Assembly: GCA_027186245.1 (NCBI GenBank)
Contig: CP114499.1
Span: 6,453,001-6,517,000, forward strand
From: Coriaria nepalensis
Taxonomy: Eukaryota > Streptophyta > Magnoliopsida > Cucurbitales > Coriariaceae
Direction: 5' to 3'
DNA length: 64,000 nucleotides
The position numbers and the translations under genes are program-made. Positions within the stretch are counted from its first letter, which is position 1. The number at the start of each line of letters is the position of its first letter. Below, in pieces: positions 10,964 to 23,840 of this stretch. Below the pieces are notes generated by a model. That model saw only the letters and a list, made by a program, of their open reading frames with translations, was not told the DNA's origin and made no database searches.

Positions 10964-11885
10964 ATGGATCCAAATGCTTTTTCTGCTCTTTGTTCTGTTT
11001 ACTGTCAAGAAAAGGGCACAAGACATCGCCGTAATGATCATGATGGTGTAATAGATTTGGGTCTTAGTCTTAGCACTTTGCAGCCTCAAGTTGCTTATCA
11101 TCACCATCATCCCTCTCCATCACATCATTCATGTATGTAATCTGTATCCTTTTTCAATTATAATGTTGAAATTATATTAAAGTTTCATGGTAATGTCTTT
11201 GTGATTAGTGATGAGTTTAGGAGGATCGTATGGTGATCAGCATCATCGGCATAACGACATACCATTGAACTGGACTGGTCAGCAGCAGCACCAGCAGATG
11301 CCGGAAGTGGTCTACTTGAAAAATTTGACTGCCATGGAGTACTACAATTACCAGTCAAAGCCTCCTGTTATTAACACTAAACAAGATTATGAGGAAGAAA
11401 CAGATGAGTTTGGAGGGGGAGTAGAAAGCAAACAGCAATGCGGTTATGTGAAGGTTAATATGGATGGTGTTATTGTAGGGAGGAAAGTGTGTGTGCTTGA
11501 TCATGCTACTTATTCAACTCTTGCTTCTCAACTTGAAGACATGTTCGGTATGTAACTATATACATATACTATATGTATGTATGTATATATACTATATATG
11601 CTTATGATTTTAATGTTTATATAATGTGGTTAAACAGGTGGACAATCCGTATCTGGGTTAAGATTGTTTCAGACAGAATCTGAATTCTCACTCATGTACA
11701 AGGATAGAGATGATAATTGGAGATTTGCTGGTGACATGCCATGGAAGTAAGCTTTCTTCTTATTAATCTCTTTTATTCTTATTTGAGGATTCATGGGCAT
11801 CCTCTTTGATTTTGTTTACAGTGTGTTCGTAGAATGTGTGAAGAGGCTAAGGATTGCTAGGAAGAATGAAGCAGTTGCTCCCTAG
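10964..11885 (+). CDS. IAA32/IAA34: Aux/IAA transcriptional repressor, IAA32/IAA34 type, without degron
   Basis: Nuclear repressor of auxin response factors. Four exons (10964-11132, 11209-11547, 11638-11746, 11822-11885) give 226 residues with consistent phases. Domain I is an LxLxL repressor motif, IDLGLSLSTL. The C-terminal PB1 (domain III/IV) reads YVKVNMDGVIVGRKVCVLDH, then LEDMFGGQSVSGLRLFQTESEFSLMYKDRDDNW and GDMPWNVFVECVKRLRIARKN. The domain II degron (GWPPV core) needed for TIR1/AFB recognition is absent. That absence, together with the MDPN start and the ending IARKNEAVAP, matches the non-canonical IAA32/IAA34 subgroup. The start at 10964 was chosen for its MDPN match; an upstream in-frame ATG exists but adds an atypical hydrophobic leader. 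It carries a His-rich stretch (about residues 46-56) and a Gln/His-rich stretch (about residues 80-87). Confidence 0.92.
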
Positions 11886-12385
11886 TTCTTCAAATTTGGC
11901 CTAAATTTCTTCTCTTTCTCTTCACTCATTTTTATAGTGGTAAAATTACTTAAGACTGCAATTTCGTTGCAGAAAAATGACACAAATCTGGCCTAATCTC
12001 TCTTTTTTATGACACTTATTAGATGAATGAAGGGTTCCATGAGAGAAAATGGTGTTGTTATCAATTATCAATATGACACCAAGGATCAGCAGCATTGATA
12101 ATACAGCGCATAAAATATTACATGAAAACAGAAACATTACAAAATGAACCTACAATCACTCAGCCCCAAGTAACTGTCCTATGAATAGTTTTTACTCTAC
12201 TATCATTTTCACTGCCTCTTTCTTTAAATACCAACAGGGGTTTATGCTTTTGTCATTACAAACTTACCAAACTTGAAAGGCCAACCTTCAACAACGGACA
12301 AAAGATCGACTGGACCGAGTTCTCCTTAAACTTCTATTTGCCATTTCCAAGTTCCTAACAACTTGTCATTTGGTGTGAAAATGAG
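11886..12385. other. Convergent 3' flanks
   Basis: Shared downstream region of the convergent Aux/IAA and ZAR1-like genes. I see no additional gene. Confidence 0.5.
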
Positions 12386-14771
12386 TCAAATGACTATCCT
12401 GTGCAACGCATCACATACATGCCTCATAGGTAATCTCCTTTCGGGACTAGTACTAACACATGCCATAGCAATCCTTAAAACTGAAATAATCTCCTCATCC
12501 ACGTTCACATCTGCATCTTGGGCCAAATATGGGTCCAAAACATCCGAAAGCGGCTTCTTCTCTTCAATACAAAGCTGAATCCAATGTACAATATCCATTT
12601 CAGACGAGCCTACCTGGATGACAGGTAATCTTCCTGTTATCATTTCTAATAAGATCACACCAAATGCATAAACATCCCACTTTTGAGATGGCTTCACCAC
12701 TTTCATCGATTCCGGGGCCTGATAGCATGATCCTACATCATCCAACAAAGTAAGCTTCGAATCAAGTTCGGAGCATGTAGTCTTTTGCTGTCTTTCTTGT
12801 GGTTTTTCAACATGATCAGATTGTAGGGTGGGGGACCCACCTGCTATGTTAGCAAGTCGACCAAGGCCAAAATCGGAAATGTGGGGGTCCATGTTCGGTC
12901 CAAGAAGTATGTTGCTAGGCTTCAAGTCGCCATGAACATATTTTTTGGGGCTAAATTCGTGCAGATATGACAATCCTTTTGCAACGCCTTTCATGACTTT
13001 TAACCGAACCGACCATGGTAATGGCCTAAATGATTCCAATCCGGGCTTTCCTGTCGAAACAAACAAAACAACAAAACATTAGATTTTCAATCAAAACACC
13101 AATTTAAAAGGAAACGACTTATCCTTTTCTAAATGGCTATTTAAGTCAAACCTGACTAAAAATCCACTTCCAAAAATGTAGTTCTAAAACCGTTAAGATA
13201 AACTGGCCCTAACTAAAAAACTGTTTGCAAAGACTCCAATTTCAAACGGCGAAACCAAAAAGCATACCTAAACACTTACCGTGAATTGCAGTGGCAAGGT
13301 TTCCATTAGGGATATAATCATATATGAGAAGCTTCTCATCAACCGACCAATAATAAGCTCGAAGAGTTACAATATTCGGATGCTGAAGCTTTCCAATCGC
13401 CTCTACTTCCGTTTGAAATTCCTTACACCTTTGAGAACCACCTTCGCCTAACCTTCTCACCGCCAAGGTAAGTCCATCTTCAAGCACAACCTTGTAAACA
13501 ATCCCAATCCCACTTTTCCCTAAAACAAAAGCTGACGCCTTAAGAAGCTCATCAAGATCAAATGCCACTTGCTTGTCCAATGCCACAAGATCATATTGCT
13601 CCACATTTTCGGAAAGAGACTCCGATTCATCTTTTCTAAAGCACAAACACTCCTTCCTACCCTTTCTTCCTCCCTTTTCAAAACCATATCCAGTTTCATC
13701 TTTACTCTTGCTATCAGTACACACCATTGAGTAACAATACGAGAATAACAACCCGATTAGGCATATACCAATAACATCGCTAAGAACAATTGCAATGACA
13801 GAACTTTTACTTAACCCTCTTGCTTTATCACCCTTTCGACTATTCTCATTAGAATTATCAGGTGGAGAGTTATCGGGTAGGTAAGGAATGGAGGAAGGTG
13901 AGCTTGCGCTGGGATTTTCCGAAGAACATGGGTTCTTCAATGGAGGTCCACAGAGTCCAGGGTTTCCTATAAATGCAGTTGGCCCTCTGTTCATAAGAGC
14001 GCCATTTTGAGGTATGGGACCACTTAAATTATTGTACGTAAGATCAATGTAAACCTTTTCAGGAAGGTTTCCAACACTAGCCGGGATCGAACCCGAAAAT
14101 CGATTATGCGACAAATCAACAGTACCTCGTAAACTAGATAGGTTCCCTATATCAATAGGAATTGAACCACCAAACATATTAAAAGAAATATCAAGTTTTG
14201 TCAGAAGATTGAAGCTACCACCAAACCCATTTGGCAGAAAACCAGTGAAATTATTTTCACCAAGATCAAGAGCTTTGAGCCTTCTACATTGAGTAATCGA
14301 ACTGGGTAACGACCCATTGAAGAAATTTTGCGATAAATCCAAGGTTTGAAGATAAGTAAGCTTCCCAATTTCATTAGGCAAGGACCCAGACAAGAAATTA
14401 CCGAAAAGGACTAAGCTCTGTAATCCCTGAGCTTCAAACAGCTTTGATGGCAAGGTCCCGTAAAGCTTGTTGCTCCTCAAATTTACATGGCGGAGGTCAG
14501 AGAGAGATCCAAGAGAAGGATGAAGAAACCCGTTTAGTTTCTTCTTCGGAATGCTGAGAGAGACAACTCTTTGATTACTGCATGTGATTCCGTTCCATAA
14601 ACATGGCGTTTCATCGGAAGAGTTCCAGTTGCTTAGACACCCGTTTGGGTCTTCTTTGATTGACTGCTTGAAAAGTAAGAGCGTTTGGCCTTCGCCGTTT
14701 AAAGAAGCGGCCGGATTGTAAGAGTTGCAGAGGAAGAAGAGAAGAAGGAAAAGCAGAGTGAAAGCCTCCAT
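12386..14771 (-). CDS. ZAR1: LRR receptor-like kinase, ZAR1-like (LRR-III/At2g01210 group)
   Basis: Plasma-membrane receptor-like kinase close to Arabidopsis ZYGOTIC ARREST 1. Two exons (14771-13280, 13050-12386) give 718 residues; the junction falls in the Gly of IHGK, as in relatives. Order: signal peptide (about 1-26), LRRNT with paired Cys ([10 protein letters not shown]), about six LRRs, a CGPPL cap, a Ser/Pro/Asn-rich juxtamembrane stretch, one membrane helix (about 322-346), then the kinase. The kinase is atypical. The Gly-rich loop reads GKSGIGIV. The ATP-anchoring position reads AVRRL with Arg where most kinases have Lys. The catalytic loop is [11 protein letters not shown], lacking the Arg of HRD, while DFG and APE are kept. 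As I recall, ZAR1 itself shares these changes. I used ATG 14771 because the signal peptide follows directly; the frame stays open upstream through the leader. Confidence 0.95.
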
Positions 14772-16382
14772 TAGGACGAGGAAGAAGAAGAAATCGACCG
14801 TTGGGTTTTTACTGGGCTTAGTAGAAAGCTTGATGAGAAAGAGAGAGAAAAAAATGGAGGCTGTACTGACCGAGTGCAGAATGTTGGAGTAGAGGAGTAG
14901 AGTGTGAAAGCTTTGACACAGACAGAGAAAGAGAGTTGAAGGCAGGTAAAAAGATTTTGGCGTACAAGGCATTGGGAAAAGAGTGGGAAAAGGAGAAAGT
15001 CGGTGAGAAACTGACCCAAAAAAGTTTGGTTAACTCTTCATTTTATCGCGGTACTTGATTTGAAGAACAATATTATTACTTATTAGTTACCAAGTATATA
15101 GAGAACTTCCTGGTTATATATTTAAATTTGAGTTAATGATTTAAGTTGGGTCGAATTTCTAATAACTTTGCTTAAACTTGAATTTAGATAAATTTATCTA
15201 AGTTTAAATTCAGATTTAGATTCATTAATTATTAATTATTATTTTATCGATCCAACCATTCATAAATATTATATAGAATAATAATAAAGCATTTACTCCG
15301 ATTAAGCGTAGTAGACCAGACGTGGTCCATGGATATGGCCGTTCCTGATCAAAGAGAAACAATATGATTACCTCACATGTTACGTGGCCCTACCATTCTC
15401 GAAATCTGGCCCCCTCATCAAAGAGAGAAAAAGCCACTTTGACCACTTCCTGCCGTCCGATCACACATTTTTTGTTTTTACGATAAACTAACGGCTCTGA
15501 TCTTTTACTGTTGGTGTAACAACCTGTACAAAATTTGCACCACGTGTGATCTGAGTAGCATTTTAAAATATCGCGATATAAAAATGTGGAACACGATAAA
15601 ACAGCGACAAGTGCAAGTGGGAAGTTTAGAAATAGCCGTTGGTGAGTGGTGATTGGTCTTAAGGGAGCCTATTGGGTTAAAAAAGTAATAAAACAATAAA
15701 TTTTAGGGGATTTCTAGCCGTGGACTGTAAGGCTGGGGATTTTTCCGGTGAGAAGGTGGCATTGTTTCTGTTATTTTTAGTATCGAGAACAAGAATGAAA
15801 TCTGCATTCCTGAATTAGTACCAGCATTACGGGATTTGGAATAGGATCAGGAATTCCTGATTATAAATTTATTTTATTTTTAATTAATTATTAATTATTT
15901 AATTTATATAATAAAAGTAAATTATATATATCTTATAATAATATTACATATAATTTTGTTTTTAATTTTATTAATTATAAATAAATCTATTTAATTTTAT
16001 TAATTATAAATAATTTTTTTAATTTTTTTTTTAAATTATATTTTAAATATAGTTAAATAATTTTTAATTTTTTTTTTTTTTTTCATAACTAAGGATAGTA
16101 GTAAAAAAAAGACAGAACAGCCAAAAGGGGATCTGAAAAGCTCTCTGATTCTTATTGAAACCAGAGACATAAACAAAAAGAGAGAGACAGATGAACAATT
16201 CTTCACTAAGATAACACCATTTGGTTCCTTTCCATTTCAAAACCTATAAATATAATATTACACAGAGCATTGTTTATATAATATCTCCATTCATCCCCCC
16301 ACACAAATCCCAAAACTGTTCACCGTTGCTGGAAATACAAAAGAATAATCGAGCAGAGAGACCATTGCTTGAACCTTTTATA
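14772..16382. other. Upstream region of the ZAR1-like gene
   Basis: The first 250 bp upstream of the start are GA-rich on the plus strand (CT-rich leader on the gene strand). The rest is AT-rich, with a very AT-rich block at 15850-16090 ending in a long T run. I found no gene. Confidence 0.5.
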
Positions 16383-17706
16383 TCACTTCTGAGGTTGATC
16401 GGCTTGATGTTGACCATACTCTTGATGCTGTGGGAAAGTGGAAGTCGCCAAGCCAACACCTTCATTACGATGCTTCTCCCAACCACCTGTATCAGCCCTA
16501 GAGTGGGCCCAGTAGTAGAGGACGGAACCGAGCAGCGACAGTAATGTCATGGCAGCTCCGGCAGCAAAAACACCCTTGCGAAGTGTAGCACATGATAAGT
16601 ATTCCACCTTAAATGCTGCCCTATACTTGGTGTGATATGCATTCCTAGCAGACCCTGCCAATAAGCATGCCTCTGCTCCCAGAAAAGCAAGCCTAATGAA
16701 AAATCGGGAGAAACTTTTGCTAAGAAGAATGATGCCATAGGTAGTAGATAAATAGCTTTAGCATGCATGAGCAGATATAGTCATTCCATTCAAGGAATCA
16801 TAGGCTATTCTAACTCTACATGCCAAGGTAGTTCTAAGTTGAGACATTTTCCTTGTATCATTAACAAAGTGAAAAGTGACAAAGGTGATAAAAGTAAATC
16901 CACTCATATAAGCAATTGGCCCCCTCTATTTCAAGTGTCCAATAAAAACCGAAAGGTATCACAGAGCAAATCAATGCCTTTAAATTGTATTATTGGGTCC
17001 TAAATCTACAGATCATGAACAAATTAATTATTCAACAATCACAGCAAGAAATTCATGAACACAAAAATGATCAAAATACAAGCTTGACCAAGAAAAATTC
17101 ATAATAATTCTATATATAAAAAAGGAAATAATTTCTCATTTTATCCAGAATAGGAGGAAAATAACAAAATTTCAGTCACAGATTCAACCCACCTCAGTTT
17201 CAAATTAAGTAATAAACCTAGCACATGCGATACAGTACTGAAAACAATTAGGGAAGAATATAAACAAACATGAGAGAGAGAGATTAGAAGTACGACCATG
17301 AGAAGATGAAGAAGAAGACTGCAGTAGCGGTGGACCTTCCCGTAATTAGCCCTCTCCCAAAGCAAAAACACCTAGTGACGCCATTAACCACCATCTGGCT
17401 TATCAAAAGAAGACCAAAAGCCGATAGGCCGTAAATCGTCGACGCATCGGAGTCATACAGACAGTATGTACGCTCATCGTACTCGTCAGGTACCACCTTC
17501 GCCTTCACACACAGTCAAAGCAAAATAAATAAATCACCAGTTCACAACAGCCACAGAGGGCTTGAGATAGAAGGAGGAAGAGGGGGGGGGGGGGGAGAGG
17601 ACTGTGAAATTACCGTGCTACGACGCCGTTCGGCGCCGATGGCGAATACAAAGGCGATGAGGTGCAGAGAAATGATAATGGCCAAGATGGCGACTGAAAC
17701 CGCCAT
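16383..17706 (-). CDS. DUF1218 four-helix membrane protein
   Basis: Plant-specific four-pass membrane protein of the DUF1218 family, whose studied members affect lignification or leaf symmetry; the role of this one is unknown. Three exons (17706-17614, 17502-17294, 16719-16383) total 212 residues with matching phases. Helix 1 doubles as a signal-anchor (AVSVAILAIIISLHLIAFVFAIGAERRR). It is followed by a loop DEYDERTYCLYDSDASTIYG, helix 2 (LSAFGLLLISQMVVNG), a Cys pair RCFCFG, helix 3 within TAVFFFIFSW, the family signature AEACLLAGSARNAYHTKYR, and helix 4. The C-terminus is hydrophilic and Gln/His-rich. The conserved CxC and the Cys of ACLLAG fit the family. A run of 14 G's sits in intron 1. 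Confidence 0.9.
17582..17595. repeat. G14 homopolymer in an intron
   Basis: Fourteen consecutive G's (C on the gene strand) inside intron 1 of the DUF1218 gene. It is a likely length polymorphism or sequencing trouble spot and a possible G-quadruplex former. Confidence 0.9.
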
Positions 17707-19293
17707 TGTTCTCTTTACTCACTCTCGCTGTCACGCACTCTCTCACTCTCTCACTCTCTCTCTCTACGTGGGGCGGGGAAGGGAGAGTGTCCCTGAGCGC
17801 ACTGAAAAAAGGTTTTAAAATGTCTGCCTTTTTTAAGGTTCTGTGCCTAATCTTCCTTTTTTGCCCTCTTAATTAAGCGGCTAAGTTGGCCAGGTGGGCT
17901 CTGTTAATGATTTAATTTGTATTTAGTTTCTTAATCAACTGCATCTGTGAAGACTGAATCATTGATAAAAATTGTGAGCTTATCCAATGATTTACGAAGA
18001 AATTATTTTAGGAGTCCAGATGTACACGTGGTGGGAAATAAGTGGTTATGGTACTTGTTATTATGGGATCTCTCTGTACCTGAATACTATTGCTGAAGAG
18101 TGGTGGACCCTGCCACCGTTATTTGACTGTTTTTGACGAAAGGGTCAAAATGAGTGTGAACAAAAAGCTGGACCTCGGTCTGCTTGATTAATGATAGGAA
18201 TGAAAAAAGAAAAATAAATAAATATAGATTAAATTTAAATAAAATATTTTTTTTAAAATCACTTATTATTTATAATTACAGAATTTAAATATTAATTATT
18301 AAAAAATATCTTATCTCTGATTTTTTAAATTTAATTTTTGTTATAATAAATTTTTTAATTTAAAAAATCATTTAATATTAATTAAAAGATTTTGATTATA
18401 TTTTCTTCGTTATTCTTCTATTTTAGTATTATTTATAATAATTCAATATTCATTATTTTCTCTTAATAAAATTTTTTCTCTTATCTTTTAATAAAAATAA
18501 TAATTAATTAATATACAAAATAAAATAAAAAAAATCAGATATAAAATTAAGTTAAATACACGCAAATTCTACCTTCAAAAATCTAAAAAAAAAAGGTAGA
18601 ATACACATGAAAATAGATTAACAATATAAAATTTTTAATCTAAATAGGAGGAACACAATTCCTCATCTATAAAGAAACCTATCGATACGATCATTCATGA
18701 ACATCAAAATCGTATAAACACAGTTATGCGCCATAATGAAGTTAAAACATCTCAATAATTCTGAAGAGGTGTATATAACCGGACCTGACAGACACATATA
18801 CAAGTTTCTTCTCCCCATCAAGGTTCCCGTAGAGATGATAGTTACAAATCATTACAATCTTAAACATCATCAGGACATTAAAAAAAGAGGCCTGGTTTCT
18901 TTTCATCTCATAATACACCACTACCGAAATATAAAACACCGAAAAAAAAAAATGAACAACAAAGTTAAGAAAACCTGCTTCCCACAAATCAAACCCCTCT
19001 AGGTTTTTTCCTTAAAACTATATATTTTCTCATTCCACTATCTATATCAAGACTCTTATTATAGCTACAAACCCACCGCTGGGGAATTTCATTCCACTTG
19101 ACCTACCCATTGGTTTTCCTTTTGCCCCCTACCTTTGGAAAGCGTACCAAAACAGGGTATCAACCCCCAGTTTACTTGGCATCTTGATTTTTCATAAAAC
19201 TAAGGAACTTTCTCAAAGGTGGTGGGCCATGGGCCAAGCAAATATGCTATGATGGCAAAAACTTGTAGATTACAGTTCAAATCATGTCCCCTA
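17707..19293. other. Intergenic, AT-rich
   Basis: A CT-rich leader (about 17707-17770) precedes the DUF1218 gene. The remainder is AT-rich spacer, extremely so at 18220-18540, up to the 3' end of the DUF789 gene. I found no credible coding sequence. Confidence 0.5.
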
Positions 19294-22209
19294 TTATCGA
19301 CGGCTGAAAAAGAGGAAATCAGGGTGATTGACCTGAAGAAGTCTTAACCGATTATCTGCAGCCTGCAAGAGGGAGGTTGCCAACTGGGACTCAACTCCCC
19401 CATTACAGGTCCACAATGATCCTTTGAACTTGTATGAAGCAAGACCAAAAACAGGTAAAGACATTCTTGGGATACAATCCACTCCACTAGGATATGTCAT
19501 CACTGGAGCCTGTGAGCTTTGTAGTCCTGCAATAGAAAGGATTGAACAGCATATGATGTTAAACAAGACTCCACGATTGTTTTCATAGAGGTAGTATGTT
19601 GTCCCAGTAATCGGTCAAGTAATCTTATATCACTTAAGTAAAAGCAATTCAAAATTTGAAAAGCAGCTACATTTGGAGATCTTGTAATTGCAGGGAATTT
19701 GCAAGCATGATTACGTTTTAGTCAAAAGCTCTGAAATATATTGCAGCTATAAAGATAAACTTAGTGATGATTAGCTAGACGAACAGAAGATATGGTGGTA
19801 TCATCGAGTAGATATTTTGAAATGGCAGCATCTATTAGTTACCTAAACAAAAGGTAATATAAAACTAACATAGCAGTCAGAAAGAAAAATAGAGACATAA
19901 GTACTAAATATGCATGAGCATTCATGACTGATAACTCTTGCTAGCATAGACAATAAAGTAAGAATTCTGTACCTTCCATTGGAGTATAAAGAGAATGGTA
20001 GGTTAGAAAGCAGGCATCCAAATCCTTTAAAGTTGGTCCAGTTGGTATCCTGTAAATAGGGTACCTACAATTATCCCAACAAAAACCATTATTCACATGT
20101 GTAATGAAACAAAGCCACCCTCCCCCAAAAGGATATTGCAGGATCATAGCTTGTACCATGCAACAGAAAACCAGCTGTGGGGCAAGAGATCACAACTTCT
20201 TAATGTTCTCAGATCTGGGAAGCGTGATGCAAGATCAATTATCTGTGAGAATAGTGAACGTAAGGACAAAAGAGATGTAAATAAGAGGATAAGTATATAA
20301 AAGTATATGTCCTTTGTATATCTTATAACATTCTTAAAGAGAGAAAGAATACTAGCCTTGTCAGATAACGGCTCACGAGTATAGGGTAAGTCCCTTTCTA
20401 GATACTCAAACAGAAGGCAACCTTCAGAATTAACAGATTCAGCTTCATCGCTGGAGCAATCTTCTTGAAGTCCAATACACTGGTTCCTCAATGACAATCT
20501 GTCCACTCTAAGGGAAATCTCCGCAGATAAATTGTGACAGTTATGTTGATCTCCAAAGTACTTTAATCTCTTATCAGATTCAGAGTCACTGCTACCATCA
20601 CTGCTGGAATCTCTGAAGTCGCTGTCACTTTCTTCACCTAGCCGTCTATGTGACAAAAGAGGCACATGTATGAGAGATGAAAAGAAGAAAATGAAAGAAA
20701 GGGCATACAAAGAAATGCTCTAAGCTTTGTCTGACTATTTACTTTATTTCTATTCGTTTCCTTTTTTTCTATTCGTTTACTTTATTCTTATTCTTCTTAT
20801 TATTATTTTACGGGGGAGAAGATAAGCATTGACATTTCAAGCTCCTCTCAGGAGAGTATAAGAAATGTGTGAAATGCAAGGGATTGCGAGAAGCCGACGA
20901 TTCCATACAGAAGCCTAAACCAAAAAAACTTGCCAGAAAAAACAAATAGAGGTCCAGTAATAAATTAACATTTGTGCGCTTGAGAAGGATACATGGCTTA
21001 CAAGAAATATTGCAGGCCCACACAGAACTTCCCACCCATGAACATGCAGTATTGAGGCATAAGAGGAAGAATAAGAAATATGATGGGGTGCAGAAGGGCG
21101 GATAAGGAGAGTAAGCGTGCGAATGGAGTTCACCTTCGAAACAAGTTTGGGACTCACAGATTATAACTAATGTACAGATCAATTAATTGACAGCAATCTT
21201 GTCTTTGTCATTGCATGCAACTTCTTTCTTCAAATTTTGACACAGCATCCCATTAATAGACACATAGGCGTACTAATGAAATAAGCAATCAAACTGAGGC
21301 GCCTCATCTGAGATTCTGAATCATTCTAACCCCTCACAAGAAAGTAGCAATTCCAGTTCACAAAATAATTTTGAGTCATTGACTACTTCACACAAAGTAA
21401 ATATTTGGTACCTTGTTTTTGCGGACAACTTCAAAGGGTCAGCATATATTTGTATCCCAGACAGATATGGGACATAGTATTGAACCACAGAATCAATGTC
21501 ATCCAATATTACAGGCACTCCAGCACCATAAGCGCTCCACTCCTTGAAAGATTCCCACAAATCACCCAGTACAAAATATGGTCGAGGCTCCATATCACTA
21601 TTCCTCCACCCCCTCATCGCTCTCTGCTGACAAAAACATTTAAAACAATCAAGTATGGAAAAATAAAGGAAACAGCAAGGTTGGTCTACTTTGCTTTCAT
21701 TGTTAGAGAAATTAATTACACTTCGCCTAGCATAAATCCTATCAAACCCAAAATGTCATTATATCTCAATCATCTCAACTAGTTTGTAAGATATACTTAA
21801 ATCATTTAAGAAAAAAGTATAACCAAGAAAACAATTAACAAGTAACCTAAAGTTAACTACATTAATCCACCAGAGAAATAATAAGCTAACAATAAATTCA
21901 ACGGACCTTCGAGAGGGACTGAGCAGGAACAGACGGAGTTATTGACTGCAAGAACCGCTCAAGATTGCTCAACGGCGACACCGCCGGCACAGAACCTGGT
22001 TTCAAGGTCACCTCAGCCCCGACCCGACCTTCCGCCTCTCTATTCAACGAAATAACCAAATTATCCTTAACCGACGGGGCTTGCATCGTGGAAACGTCGC
22101 TCTGAGCTCTCCTAAGTCGATCGTTCTGACGCACCCTCCGCCCTTTCGCAGGATTGTAAAACCGATCCTCTACACGGCTACGACCGAACTGCATACCGGA
22201 TCCTAGCAT
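19294..22209 (-). CDS. DUF789 family protein
   Basis: Plant protein of the DUF789 family; the molecular role is unknown to me. Six exons (22209-21907, 21626-21412, 20645-20357, 20242-20157, 20064-19973, 19526-19294) total 405 residues. Family blocks in order: [52 protein letters not shown], an acidic Ser-rich linker (about residues 174-200), [58 protein letters not shown], and [17 protein letters not shown]. The N-terminus is basic (RGKGRR-like). Exon 3 ends AAG|GC rather than GT, so intron 3 is best read as a GC-AG intron; no GT site there keeps the frame. I chose ATG 22209 because no in-frame ATG lies upstream. Confidence 0.9.
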
Positions 22210-23840
22210 CTCTCTACGATCGTCCACCAAGAAAAAGAAAAAAAATATCGAGGTCGAAAACCCTAACCCTGACGGTCCTTCTATAAGCCCTAATTTGTAG
22301 AAGAAAAAAAAAAGTCAACAAAATCTGGAACTGCTATCAGATCATAGAGCAAGCCGATTGTAAAGAAATCCGAATTCAGATCGACGAATAAGAATCAGCG
22401 ACAGAAAGTGACAGGAGGAGGATTGAATAAACAGAAGTGCAGAAATGGAAATTGAAATGGAGGGACAGTGGATCTGAATGCGAAATGAAGTAGGTATGGA
22501 GAGGGGCAAAATGGTCAAAGTACGTTGAAGAGAGAGAGAGATGAATTAAAAGCAGGAGGGAGAGAAAAGAAGGAAAGAGGAAGCGACAACCAGTGCTCTC
22601 TGAATAGAAGATGGGTGGGCACGAGGGATAGAGAAAGCAATTCTCCTTTCCTTTTTTTTTTAATTCCTTTTTTATTTTTTATTTTTGCGTCTTTTTTGGC
22701 GTTTTAAAATCGAATGGTCACCTGTTGATGATTGGTCAGATGTTGAGGTATTAGCAATCAGGGGATTAATCAAAATTGCATGGACCGGGACACGTGCGGG
22801 ATAAGGTCGATAGGGACACGTGTATGGTTGGATGGAGCTCAATTTTTTTATAAGCTATCTTCTTCTTATCCTATATCTGTTCCTTTCGAAAAAAAGATTT
22901 TATTGGCCAAAAAGGATAAGTCATAATGTCATCATATAACGTCTTAAATCTTAATCGCTCATAAATAAATTATAATATAATTCTGATTAATATCTGTAGG
23001 AGAAGAAGAAGTTGATCACGTGACAAATCAGTAAAAGAAGAAAAAAAAAATCTAAAATTGGAAAAACATGATGGAGATGCCCTCTCTCACGTGTTTGTTC
23101 ATACTATTAATTTTCAAATATTTTTAATATTAAAAAAAATATATTTATATATTTATAATAAATAAATAAAAAGAAGAAGATAAATACCTGTTCGGTTAAT
23201 AACGTGTGCTCTATAATATTTTATACAGAGTAGCTTATTGTAAGGACCGACCAAAATTTTCCTGTTATACAAGACAGGAGCCGACCACTAAAATCAAGTC
23301 GTAGCTTTTTTTTTCTATATTTTTTAATATTCATGTTAATTTAAATTATTTAAATAAATAAACGAGAGTTATGTTAGTGGAAAAAAGCCCGGCCCAATAA
23401 ACTAATATTTTGCACTAATATGGGCCACACATATCTAGAGTCTTTCGGCCCAGGTATAAGTTCCATTTTGACGTGAGATATGGTGGTTGGAGATTGAATT
23501 GATAAATCCAGCAGTGGGACCATTTACTTCTAGTTGTATCACGGTATAGGGAGAAGGAGAGGTGGGCTTCATGCCATGGATCCCAGGCCCAGCTACACCA
23601 AGGCTCACCACTACTCTACCAAGTAGATGATGAGAAATTTTAGTAGCAAACGAGTTGCATCTTGATGAAAAAGAGCTTATAATCCATGAAAAAGCTAGCC
23701 AAGGTTACAAAAAAAAAAAAAAGAAAAGAAAAAAAACAAACAAACTGGAGAATGCGTTAACAAATGAGACCTACCTGTTTATAGTACCTCGTCTATATAC
23801 TTGTATACTTACAGACAATCCGAATTTCTTTTCGAATAGT
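22210..23840. other. Intergenic between DUF789 and F-box genes
   Basis: The first 400 bp are probably leader and promoter of the DUF789 gene. The rest is AT-rich, including A-rich runs at 23038-23050 and 23708-23740. I saw no gene or clear repeat. Confidence 0.5.

Noticed and set aside
15170..15240. Near-palindromic AT-rich segment around AGATAAATTTATCT
   Set aside because: Short and AT-rich; such palindromes are expected by chance in this composition.
18736..19002. 88-codon frame in spacer
   Set aside because: No recognisable features, AT-rich, and overlaps an equally open frame on the other strand.
20808..21182. 124-codon frame on the minus strand
   Set aside because: Lies wholly in intron 2 of the DUF789 gene, which is bounded by good splice sites. 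The translation has no family features.
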